Source of the DNA: Diorhabda sublineata
Taxonomy: Eukaryota > Arthropoda > Insecta > Coleoptera > Chrysomelidae
Direction of reading: 5' to 3'
NCBI RefSeq assembly: GCF_026230105.1
Contig: NC_079476.1
Location: 28,014,559-28,078,558 of the forward strand
Length of the DNA stretch: 64,000 nt
Shown: positions 32,640 through 43,149 of the stretch, piece by piece
Layout: every line of letters starts with the position of its first letter
Numbering within the stretch: the stretch's first letter is position 1
Program-made: the position numbers and the translations under genes
The notes under the pieces: model-generated
Told to the model about the DNA's origin: nothing
The model's input: only the letters and a program-made list of their open reading frames with translations
Database searches by the model: none

Positions 32640-32880
32640 CGTGTTCTGTTCGATGAAACCATCTTTGCCTTTTTCGGAGATGGTTCGCCTTTTTCAATCA
32701 ATTGTCTATAGTTTTTTTTTGTTTCAGTGTTGTGATAGATCCAGGTTTCATCTAGAGATATAAATCGATGCTAAAAATATGATTCATTTTGTTTAAACCG
32801 CTTCAATAAGGCCTGAAAATATGTCTCTAGTGACAGTCACCCAGTATCATTTAGTGAGCTTCTCGTATGATATCGCTGGT
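32640..32880 (-). mobile_element. mariner transposase fragment
   Basis: Minus strand from about 32790: HRFISLDETWIYH (first catalytic Asp block), then ...LIEKGEPSPKKAKMVSSNRT (about 32695-32645), matching mariner text in order. It is bounded on the right by the (AT)n array; no TIRs seen. Confidence 0.6.
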
Positions 32881-32901
32881 TGCCGCAGTTCGGCCTTAAC
32901 G

Positions 32902-32904
<3 letters not shown>

Positions 32905-32987
<83 letters not shown>
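32905..32987. repeat. (AT)41 microsatellite
   Basis: Uninterrupted AT repeat of 83 bp, the longest in the window, next to a mariner fragment. Confidence 0.95.
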
Positions 32988-32988
<1 letters not shown>

Positions 32989-33927
32989 TATATTTCTTAT
33001 GTTGATAAGGGAAAGTACTCATGATTACTTAATTTGGAAGAATATTCGTAGTTGTTAATTTTAGCACAACTAAACATCCAGGTTGATGCGCTTAATCATC
33101 GCATTCTAGATAAGCTTTTTGTACAATCCCAAACATACTTTCATATTATTCATATAATGAATTGCTTAATTATCTAAGACTGGAGTAATATAAACTCATA
33201 AAGTAGGACTTCAACTGGGGTGTCCATCGTCCTACTCAATAATTTAATCCCGAAACCTTCGCAATGGTACTAGGTTGCGAGTAAATTTATTGCAAATTTC
33301 AAATAGACTACAAATATATTGAAAAATTAAAACATTGTGGTTTTAAATTGACAGTCTTGTTACAGTTCGTTTCTAGCTTTCATGGATACTGCAGCAGAAT
33401 CTAATTTCTCTTTAAATTGAGTAATTGATGATAGGTCGATACTTCATTTTCAGGAAAATGTGTAAGATTGAAAACATAAATAAAAAATTTAATTCTTATC
33501 ATAAAAAACTCCAATTCACAATCGAAATCTAAAAAAATAATTTTCTTGATGTCATAATATATGAAATTAACATAAGAACAGAATTGTATACGAAACCAAC
33601 TTGGTCCTCAAGATATTTGAACTTCAACTCATGTCATCCTATGTCACAAAAAAGATCAGTAATAATAAGTTTGGTTGATAGATGTATCCAACTATCAGAT
33701 TCTGAATTTAGATGCTTAACTATTAAAAAAGTAAAAACTGCATTGAAAGAAAATAATTAACCAAAAAAAATGATAAACAACATATTCAACAAAAGGATAA
33801 ACAGATAATTCAATCAATTAAAAAATAAACAGAAACGAAACATTAAAACATAAAACATTTTTCGTTACCATATGTACAAAGACTTTCCTAACAACTATCT
33901 AATTATTTCAATAAATATAATATTAGT

Positions 33928-34125
33928 ATGAGCCATAAAGGACAGAATACATTATCCAAATATTTCACTAAATTAAAGTCTAAAAAACCGACAAACAAAA
34001 GAAGTAATATTATAAATCAAATGTCTTGTATTAATTATGACATTGCCTACCTAGGGCAAATATCTCAGTATTTAGAAAATAGATTAAGAGGTCATCAATA
34101 CGATAAAATAATACAACTCTATTAA
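33928..34125 (+). pseudogene. PLE GIY-YIG endonuclease fragment
   Basis: An open frame of 65 codons reads ...QMSCINYDIAYLGQISQYLE and NRLRGHQYDK. The family pattern CxxC..VYIGQT..YLENRLRGH is kept except that one Cys is Tyr and VYIG became AYLG. It is probably inactive, being detached from the RT by stops. Confidence 0.6.
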
Positions 34126-34265
34126 CGAACCAGAAAACAAAAAAATTGATTTTTTTTATTAAAACAAATTTCTATTTAGATTGTATTCTTTTTTTTTATG
34201 TTCATGATGTAGGTGTTATATTGACTAATATAAATATACAAATTGTCAGTATCAATATCATATTT

Positions 34266-34294
34266 TAAAAAAGATTGAAATTAGTCGAAACGTC
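34266..34294 (+). ncRNA. hammerhead-like motif (PLE tail copy 4)
   Basis: AAAAAA, GATT-GAAAT-TAGTC, GAAACGTC. Stem II pairs through a G-T wobble; the CUGANGA box is lost. Confidence 0.3.
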
Positions 34295-34449
34295 AATTTT
34301 TCTGTTTCTTTCAGCAATTATTAAAAAGGACTACCAAAATCAAGGACATTTAGAAAAATGTATATATATATATATATTTAGTGACTTAAAATCAAGAACA
34401 TTTAGATTTATCAATATATCAAAAGGTCTAAGAAATTTATTATATCATA

Positions 34450-36740
34450 TATTGATATTGATAAGTTGAGGTGAGAAAATTTGACAATTATAATCACTAT
34501 ATTTTCCCTCAATTGATTCTTAGTTATGGGGGAATGTCCTCATAAAAATTGAAGTTCAAATCATTTTACAGATTTACACATCGGGAGTTGCAAATTAAGT
34601 GAATAGGTAAATGGGTCGTATGACGTAACAGAATTTTTGAATAGTTATGAAACCCTCACCCCCATATAACGTGTCGGGACCCTTTTTGCTATACATCCTC
34701 TCTTCCCTTAATTTTTTAATAACGTATTGTATTTAAAGCATTTGCTGTGATAATAAATGAAACAAGATTTTTTATTCGCAATATATGCGTATATTATTAA
34801 TTTCATTTACTCATAGTGTTATAAAATAAGAAACAATAGCATATGATGTAATTAACATTTGAGTTTGAAAAATATATTAAAAGTGCTAATAAACTTTTAC
34901 TACATAGTAGTTCAAACGCCCCATCCTCCGTGTGTATAACGCATATGATGTTTACTCTTCCAGTATTGTCGTTTCCACGCTCCAATAAAAAAGAATCAAG
35001 CACACATTGTTACAACGTTGCATACCTATAGAGTTTATATGTTACGTAGATTATTCTCCAAAAACGAAAGAGATATAAAAACATACCAAATTCACGAATT
35101 TTGGGCCAGCCCTTCATCTTGATCAACTTTTAGCATGTATTATCCGAAGCGTACTTAGCTAATGAGGCGTTTAACCTTGTGAGTTTGGACTGTCTGTCCA
35201 TTCTTCAGACCCTTTCTTATGATTTGATTATTGAGATGAAGCTCTATCCTGTGTCGATTTGAAGATATTTGAAACATCACAAATTCAGGCGCACGAGCCG
35301 TCCTTACGTTTCTTGGTAACAATAATAATTACTTCGAAATTCCTTATCCATAGGATGACATTAGCTACACGCACAACTTAATAAGGTAACAACTCGATTT
35401 CCTTCTAAAAGTACGTTGAGTGCTAACAACACTTTTTGCAGAATGCCTCAACGGCGAATGTGAAAATATTAGCAGTCTAACGCCCAATATGTCAATTAAT
35501 TCTATCACTCTTCTCGAACGGTCTGGCGTCTAAATCATCTCATTTCATTGACAAATCCTGTAGGTACACCGTACACCAAGGTAAACATAATATGTTTTCT
35601 TTTTTTTTCTAAATTTTCCACGCAACTATGACTCCAAAACAACTTTTTTTCCATTGCAAGTAGATGAAAGATAAAGAATTGGCTATCCGATATTTTATAA
35701 AAACCAATTATTTTGAATATTTATTAACTCCCAATTGAAATTATTGATGATCCACCCTGTCGACTAAAAGGATTATACCGTTAGATATTATCAAGATATA
35801 ATATGGAACGTAGACTTGAACTTAATAACGGGATAAATTATCTTTAAATAGCATTTTTAAGAGTTATTAAAAAAATCAACAAGAAATTAAGAAGCAAAAC
35901 CAATTACTATGTCGGAGTTGTATGATTGAGTTATTTAAAGTCGCTCTCATAATTTTATCTTGATGAAGATAAATTATCCTCTAATTGACCAAAGGAACTT
36001 ATTGAATTATCTGGGGGAAATTCCCTATTTTCCCCATTTTAGCTAGTCATTAATGAATTAATAAAGTTATAATTTGTAAAAACTTCGACTAAGGTAAAAT
36101 CAAATTCCTTGAAAACTAAGTGAAACTTTTACATCGAGAACCAATTTTTCTTCAGTTTCATTTATCCGGAGAGAGGATACACCGGTTTTTTCTATGTTAT
36201 ATTATTCACCAGCAGAATAGGATGGGAAGTTTTCAAATTGCTCCAACCCCAATTTCATAAGCCTTATATAATATCAGGCAGAACAATTGCAAAGCTATTT
36301 TTCAGGTAAAATAAATTGACGTTGTGGTCATAGCATGTTAGAGAGATCAATCAATCATTTTGATTAAATTATTTTCTAAAATACAAACAGACTTTCCCAA
36401 ACATAACATTATCCGAAAGATTCTTATAAGTCTGGTTGTAAACTAAAGTCGACATTCGGTAATTTTTAATGAATCTCTAATAACTGTTTCCATTTTGACG
36501 AGTCTTCGATTTTCAACTCTAGCCCAAAATAGAGAATATCATATCTCAGTAGCAAATTGGATTGAGTCGCTCTTAATGCAAATTCATGAAGAATTTTTGG
36601 ATACATTAGAATAAATGCAGTAGACAGTCATGTACAGACGAACATGTAGGTGGAGCAACAACAATCGCAACCAAACGCAAAAATGTCATGATCTCGAGTT
36701 GTAAGGCCGAAGTGAATATAAAAACCCCACCAAACTCTAG
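34450..36740. other. Unassigned DNA
   Basis: 35100-35600 has slightly higher GC and may be an old transposon, but no motif could be confirmed. Confidence 0.45.
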
Positions 36741-36748
36741 GAGTGTAT

Positions 36749-37750
36749 TATACACGTGAAAATAATGTAAAAAAACTCATATGTTCTTATCTGATTTTCA
36801 TTTGTTTTCAAGTTATGGAGTAATTAATTTGATAATTCTGATATTATTAAACTGAACGTTTAATTTCGAATTTATGTGATTGTTAGTGTTGCAAAATGCC
36901 AGATACTTCAGATATGCAAATAAGGTGTTTGTTTATGGTTTCTGTAATGGAAATGCTACAGCTGCTGCTGAAGAATATCGTCAACGTTTTCCACAGCAAA
37001 GATATCCTGATAAAAATGTATTTATATGTTTTTAACAAATTGTGCGTGACTGGTAAGCTTCCCAGTGCTAACATATCATCTGAACGCGCTACTCGACAAG
37101 GTTTGGTAGAAGTAAAAAATATTCTGCATCTAGTAGAAGAAGATGTAACTACTAGCTTACGGAGAATTGCCACTCAATTGAGAATTCCACACAAAAAGGT
37201 GATAAACACACTCCACGAACAAAGCTTATATCCTTATCACGTACAGAGAGTACAGCACCTACAACCAGAGGATTACGCTAACCCTATGAAGTTTTGTCGG
37301 TAGATAAATAATAATCATCGTGTTGTATCGAGTATACTCTTTACGGATGAAACTAAATTTATCCGTTATGGTACTTGTAACTATCATATATGGTCGGACG
37401 AAAATCCCCACGCAACAGTAGAAAGTAATTTTCAACATCGGTTTCCTGTAAACGTGTGGTGTGGTATGGTTGACAGTTATTTAATTGGCCCTTTCATTTT
37501 GGAGAATCGTCTCACAGGAGACAGGGAAAGAAATGAATCAATTGGGAGAGCAACAAACGCTCTTCGTAAACGAAGCAGAAAATGTTTAGAAGTCAATGGA
37601 TGTATTTTTGAACATTTATTGAAAGACCGCTATGATTAAGAAAATTTTTATGTGATAATTTGTTTATTTGTTAATATGCTATAACTTGAAAACAAATGAA
37701 AATCGGATAAGAACATATGAGTTTTTTTACATTATACTCACCCTGTATAT
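36749..37750 (+). mobile_element. DUF4817-type mariner-like transposon, internally deleted
   Basis: About 60-bp inverted ends: AATGTAAAAAAACTCATATG and TTTTCATTTGTTTTCAAGTT at 36764-36820 recur inverted at 37681-37735. The right outer end TCACCCTGTATA runs into a TA array. The 1.0-kb body encodes one transposase with its middle missing. Confidence 0.75.
36910..37639 (+). pseudogene. DUF4817/IS630-like transposase, catalytic middle deleted
   Basis: In one frame FVYGFCNGNATAAAEEYRQR is the DUF4817 helix-turn-helix (about 36920). After a shift, TTSLRRIATQLRIPHKKVIN and YPYHVQRVQHLQPEDYANPM (37150-37290) follow. SILFTDETKFIRYG keeps the first catalytic Asp (about 37340). HIWSDENPHAT and FPVNVWCGMVDSYLIGPF (to 37495) are next. 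At about 37525 GD jumps to the C-terminal RKCLEVNGCIFEHLL, removing the second and third acids. It is a non-autonomous derivative. Confidence 0.75.
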
Positions 37751-37752
37751 AA

Positions 37753-37756
<4 letters not shown>

Positions 37757-37806
<50 letters not shown>
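37757..37806. repeat. (TA)n microsatellite
   Basis: About 50 bp of TA immediately outside the right end of the DUF4817 element, after ATAATATATG. Confidence 0.9.
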
Positions 37807-37809
<3 letters not shown>

Positions 37810-38480
37810 TTTACGATTATTAATTGTTATAATAAAGAGCTTCGTTACTTTTTTATATATTTAATTTCCAATTATGGGCGCCACTTTTACTGTAATGATT
37901 TCCTATTAATTAAATAAATTGGAATAGGTTCCACCACTTATCCCTTCTATATAAAAAAATTATTGATCATTTATAATATAATTGTAACTACGGCATTGAA
38001 CATTGTAACATTTACTCAGTCGTTAACATGAAAAACAATCGATGTGTTTCATGAATTAACTGGATTTGATTAATACATTCAGATGAGACTTATTAAAATG
38101 AAATTTCCTAAATCTTTCAGATTCAGATGTGAAGAGTTACATATTTTACCAATGACTTGACTATATACTTCTAAATTAACAATAATAAATTTTTACATTG
38201 AAAAATATATACAGTGCGAAATGGTTCAGTCTAATGCAAAACACACAAACTGCGCAAACAACTGCAACGTAGCAGAGCGTCAGAGATAAGAAAGTAAGTG
38301 ACTAAAAGCGTGAAGAAGCATTTTCCGCTTTTTTTTCGTGTTTAAAGGCTCCTGTCAATCACCCTTTTGTAACTTTCTAATATGTGATAAAAAACATGGA
38401 GATTTACACAATCACAAGTTTTTTTGTAAATATGGGTATTTTTGATTCACTGTTTCTTTCAATAATTTGAGTAAAATTTA
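37810..38480. other. Unassigned AT-rich DNA
   Basis: Nothing recognised. Confidence 0.5.
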
Positions 38481-38752
38481 TAGCTCTATTTTGTAAATTC
38501 TAATAAATTTAATTGATATATTTGAGATGCGAGAACCAAAGAAAATATTATTTTTCTTATTGGAACAAAGTTCTAAGTTGATTTTATCCTTATTTTGATA
38601 TTCATGATGAAGGTGATCTATTGATCAATATAAACAAGCAAATTGTCAATTTCAATATAATATTTTGATAAAGACTCAAAGAAAAGTAGAAACGTCAAAA
38701 TTTATATTTCTTTTAAAAACTAAATTTAAAATCAAGAACATTTAGATGCATT
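38480..38752 (+). mobile_element. solo PLE tail
   Basis: TTATTGGAACAAAGTTCTAA, GGTGATCTATTGATCAATAT and AATCAAGAACATTTAGATGC match the 10200-10480 tail in inverse orientation. There is no coding part; the LINE at 38755 follows directly. Confidence 0.65.
38665..38696 (+). ncRNA. hammerhead-like motif (PLE tail copy 5)
   Basis: TTGATAA-A, GACT-CAAAGAAA-AGTA, GAAACGTC. One stem II base pair is broken compared with copy 1. Confidence 0.3.
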
Positions 38753-38754
38753 AA

Positions 38755-39640
38755 TATATCTCGAATATCCTTCTCGATACCTTCCCTCCATCTTAATCTT
38801 AGTCTTCCTCTTTTCCTCTTTTCCTTTTTCCTCGCGGTGTCCAATTTAAAATTTGTTTGGGTATGCGGTCTTCAGGCATTCTTTGAACATGTCCGTACCA
38901 TCTTAACTGATTAATCCTAACGTCTTCTGTAATCGTATGTTACATTTTCATGATCTCCCCGATTCTCTCGTTTCTTATTTTTCTGCGTCTTGAGATTCCT
39001 GCCGCGCGTCTCCAATAATCCATTTCTGTGGCTTCAAGCATTGTTATTGCTTTTTCTGTTAGAGGCCAGAAGTATAACAACTATATGTTGTTATACTTTT
39101 TATTATGTTATTGTATATTCGATATTTGTTTTCCTTGGATATTTGTTTGTCCCACAATATTCTATTTAGCTGTCTTATTGCTTATCTTCCTTGGTTATTT
39201 TTTTGTGCTATTGCTTCATCTGATCTTCCATCATTAGTGATAGTCATGCCTAGGTATTTGTATTTCGTACAACAACTGTTGTGTTTCTTCAAGTATTGAA
39301 TTTTGTTTGTACTCAAATTTATTTCCAGACCTCATTTCCTGTATTCCTCTACTAGCTGTCTTGTCATAAATTCTAAGTCTTCGAATCCTGTGCCAAGATA
39401 ATTTGGTCGTCTGCAAAACAGAGGGTATATAGTGTGGAATCAATTAGTGGAATGTCCATGTTCTTACATTTTCTTTTCCAGTGTGCTAGTGCGTGTTCTA
39501 GGTATATATTGAAAAGTGCGGGCGACAAACAGCATCCTTGTTTTAATCCCTTATTAATGGAAAATCCTTGTGAGACCTTGTTTCCTATTTTTACTTCGGA
39601 GCTATTGTTTTCAGTCACTAAAAAATCGAAAATCTCCAGG
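38755..39640 (-). mobile_element. LINE RT, 3' portion
   Basis: Minus strand from about 39640: NNSSEVKIGNKVSQGFSINK, GLKQGCCLSPALFNIYLEHA, LCFADDQIILAQDSKT (catalytic pair near 39405-39417). After a shift: LEATEMDYWRRAAGISRRRK (about 39040), QLRWYGHVQRMPEDRIPKQI (about 38910) and a basic RGKRKRG tail. The order is normal for an arthropod LINE ORF2 C-terminal half. The fingers region lies just right of it in the opposite orientation (39640-39895). Confidence 0.75.
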
Positions 39641-39895
39641 TCCGGGTCTAATGGCACCAGAGTTAATTAAAAATGGAACTAAAAACTCTTTTTTCATATG
39701 CAAATGCTTTTCCAGAAGTGTATAAATGGTGAAGCGCTACCCGAAGAGTGGAAAACATCTTACATGACTACCGTATATAAAAAAGGAGGCAGAGAAAACT
39801 GTGGCAACTACCGGGGACTTGCACTGCTGTGTACAATATCTAGAAATTATGGAATAATGAAGTCAGAAATATTTGATTCTAGATTTTAATTTTTC
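39640..39895 (+). mobile_element. inverted 5' segment of the same LINE
   Basis: Plus strand: SPGPGLMAPELIKNG (about 39634-39678), then LFQKCINGEALPEEWKTSYM and TTVYKKGGRENCGNYRGLAL (39704-39826). These blocks precede GLKQGCCLSP in RT, so they should lie on the minus strand. The switch at about 39635 is the pattern left by twin priming. About 200 residues between the two parts are missing. Confidence 0.7.
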
Positions 39896-39899
39896 TCAA

Positions 39900-40790
39900 C
39901 ACAACCTCAAGTTAAAATGTGGAAATTCCCTTGTATAATAAACATTTATTATAATTGAGTTTTTATTCTATTGACAATACTTTCTGTTGATTGCTTGTTA
40001 AAGCTATTTTTAAGTACTTGATTTCCCAAACTACTACGTTCCTTTCAACAGACATATATAGTTCTGTTAATCGCAATATTTCCACAGAATTGGTATACGA
40101 AATTAGCATTTTTATTAGAGAAACTAAAGTCATTGCATATGTTAGTAAGTATTATTTGAATTTTTTATAAATTGTGGGCATCATGTCCTGATAAATATAT
40201 TCAATGTTTATTTTCCAAAAATCTTCTCTTCTTCCACTTCTATACGAACCTACAGAAAATAATTATTCTTAAGTAATTTGAAAACAAATTGTGATATAGA
40301 ACATCTGTTATTTTATTTACTTTGTTTTCTCTATAAATCTAATTTTTCAAATAAAAAAACGTCAAAACAAGTCTTATATCCTCATTCAAGCTTTTATTAT
40401 TTTTCCATTCGTTTTCAAGTCTGGAATTTTCATTTAAGATAACATTCAGCGAATTCACAAAAGGTATTACTACAACATGTAAGCACCATCAACATTTTTT
40501 GAAAAATATGGATTTGGTTAAAAAAAAGTTCTACTTGATTGTAACAATGATTATGTAAATATTTTTTCAATAATGTATTTACGTCTCCCCTTAATACAGA
40601 GGAAAGTATGGCACTTAGCTTATGAACTTGTAATGATGTGAAGTCTTCGGCAAAAGAAAATACGAGTGCGTGCCTTGAGTTGTTCAATATAGTAGTTAGG
40701 TTATTGTTTTTATGTGTAACCGTAATTTTTTTTTATTCCTATGGTTCAGCACTGGAGATGATAGAGTAAAATAAATATATTTTTTCATGT
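39900..40790. other. Unassigned AT-rich DNA
   Basis: Nothing recognised. Confidence 0.5.
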
Positions 40791-40799
40791 TTTTATATA

Positions 40800-42335
40800 G
40801 TGTTACGGGACTTGATAATGCCGTGGTATAAAAAAATTTGTCATACGACTTCTAGTTTCTGAGTTATGAGCCTTTAAAGCTGCGAAATCAGAACGTATGT
40901 CTATGAAGTGTATTTGACCGAATATCTGCCTAAAGGCCAGGGATGGTTCATGGCCAGTGGTTAACAATCCATAAATTTTACAGGGACAACCTGCCTAAAG
41001 ATATCAAAAATGGTTTTTTTCAATCGATTTTTCAACAAAAAGATAGTCTTTAATCAACTCGATAAAATTTATATTTTAAGAGATATGTAGATTTTTAAAT
41101 CGTTGTACATGCCAAGGAAGCCATTCGCCATAAGAGATATTCTGATGAAAATCATCATAAGTTGTAATTATTTATTGAAAATAATAACAGAAGATTTTAG
41201 AACACAAACAAGCATTTCTAAACTGACAGTTCTGTTATACTGTCGAACATCATGTTACTTACATAAGGAAAACAATGAAATTTAATTGGTTCACCTGCAC
41301 TCTCGGGAGTCCTAGGAGGATATTTCTTTGAACTTGAAGAACATTTCAAGATTCTTTCTTATAACGTCACAATGGAAGATTATTCCATCGATAATTTCGT
41401 TCCTTATGTTTAGTGGTGTAGCAATAACGTGATGGCTATGGAAATATTCCTCTTCGACCAATCCACCTATTAGGAAAAATGTTATTTAGATTGTTTTAAT
41501 AATTGAATAAGTGGGAAGGGGTTCCACCCTGCTTGAACCATATGTTTCTCCGAATGTTTAAAGGAATATCTCATAACATGGACAGGAAATCATTTTGGAC
41601 AGAGTATCGCATACCAAAAAATTATGGACATACTAAATTATTACCCACTATTCCTGTTCTCACATTAATACAAAATAGATATTGATTCTTTGTTTGAAAT
41701 GTACTGTGAGGAATTTCCTCTGTAATGTAAATTTTGGGAATAAATGGAACTGTCTCGTGTGAAACCAGCATCATTGGTGAACAGTACTTTTCCAAAAAGA
41801 TTATTAACAACTTGTTGTATATCTAGAAACCAACCACCACCTTAGTAGGCCAGTCTTGCTGGATAATCCTTTTCTTCCATGGCATTGTTGACCATCGCCA
41901 TTTTTTCCATGGGACACCCTAAAATATCAGTTTATAAACAGTGAAACAGTGATGAAATATAGTTTAACTAATTCATCTTTTTCTCGTTAGCTGCGAATAA
42001 CCCAAACAAAAGTTCTACAGTCGGGTATAATTTTGTCCTTCTGGCTTTTGACGAGTTATCAGAAGTCAAATGCGTACATCAAATACCTCCGTAACTATTT
42101 TCAAAAGATAATTACATGTACCACGCATGGCATGTACAACGATCTAAAAATCTACATAATCTTTTTTTTTTAAATTCATTTTTACTATCTCTAGATTGTA
42201 CAGGTTTCCCCTTAAATATCCATTCAAAATTCAAAATGTTCGAATGTATAATTTAGAAAATATACTTAAATATAAATTCTGATTTTGCAAAGAGGAGTCG
42301 TTTGAGAAATTTTTTTCTTTTCACCCTGTATATAC
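40800..42335 (-). mobile_element. DUF4817-type transposon relic
   Basis: Minus-strand text near 41790-41640 gives KVLFTNDAGFTRD (family: VLFTDESGFTRNG; the Asp is now Asn), then a broken NVRTGIVGNNLVCP (family: NVWAGIVGNNLVGP). The right end reads, inverted, TATACAGGGTGAAAAG at about 42335, the same ACCCTGTATA-type terminus as the elements at 14258 and 36749. TTTAAAGCTGCGAAATCAGA near 40875 corresponds to TTTAAAGCTGTGGAATCAGA near 26980. Heavily decayed. Confidence 0.6.
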
Positions 42336-42339
42336 TTTA

Positions 42340-43015
42340 TTCAAGTATATAATACGTACTTCATAAGTACATAAGCGAAGTACATGTTATAGAGGGAAGA
42401 AGAATAACTCCTCTTGTCAATGAAGTTCAAATAGTTCAAAACAGCTTAAAATTGTCGCGTTAAAAATTTTGTGAAGCGTTGACACAAATGTGTTTATAAT
42501 TAGCGCTATTGTAGTGTGTTTTTTCGTGTATTTGTCTCCATTCATCGTAACTAGAAGGATTTTCATCTTTTTCTTCTCCCAAAAGCAGCAAGATTGCAAA
42601 ACTTCGATTTGACCATGGTGTCGACAACTTTTTTGGTGTGGTATCCAGTGAGACTAGTCACGCCACGTAATATATTGTGGTCAGATGAAAAGTTGAAAGC
42701 TAATATGATGTTGTTGAATCAACACTCACTTCATAACTTCCTAATTTGCCACTTTGTGTGAAAGACGGATGTAATCTTCTGCGTCCGTACTATTTCGGAT
42801 CTTTTGTACCCTTTCGAGGCATATTGCGCACAAATTTTTGATAAATTACAATGACGAAAAACATAAAAAAACTCAGACACTAAGATGTTTCCGCTTTTAA
42901 TGTCGAAGCCAGATTCAAGTAACCGTTGCAAAATTGATAAAGAAGACAGTAGGGACCCTATTCAAAGGTTTCTAGGCATGAAAAGCTCTGTATACCTGTG
43001 TCTGATGTGCTGAGA
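42340..43015. other. Unassigned DNA
   Basis: Plus-strand NILWSDEKL at about 42668 loosely recalls Tc1/mariner FSDE blocks, but nothing else supports it. Confidence 0.3.
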
Positions 43016-43024
43016 CCTTCAGGA

Positions 43025-43145
43025 ACCCAGGTAGCCGGGCGCTTAGTTGATACGGTCAAAGAGCGCTGACGGTGTCAACTTCAAACTTGTTTAAAATATC
43101 CTAAGCGTTCGAAATCCGGGAAACGCTTCGACATTTATTTCTTAT
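43025..43145 (+). repeat. possible tRNA-derived SINE fragment
   Basis: GC-richer patch with an A-box-like TAGTTGATACGG (43044-43055) and, about 60 bp on, a B-box-like GCGTTCGAAATCCGGG (43105-43120), which has one base more than a standard T-loop. Flanks are AT-rich. No TSD or tail is certain, and a simple tRNA gene is excluded by the lack of a cloverleaf. Confidence 0.3.
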
Positions 43146-43149
43146 ATGT

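Larger units (their letters stand above)
33465..34440 (+). mobile_element. 5'-truncated PLE with GIY-YIG domain and tail
   Basis: Starts abruptly at IENINKKFNSYHKKLQFTIE (33468), just after where YVDD would be, and continues in shifting frames through LYTKPTWSSRYLNFNS, RSVIISLVDRCIQLS and the GIY-YIG domain to a tail like that at 10200. 5' truncation is usual for PLE copies. Confidence 0.7.

Noticed and set aside
42660..42700. NILWSDEKL resembling a Tc1/mariner catalytic block
   Set aside because: No neighbouring block in any frame supports a transposase, so it is likely chance.
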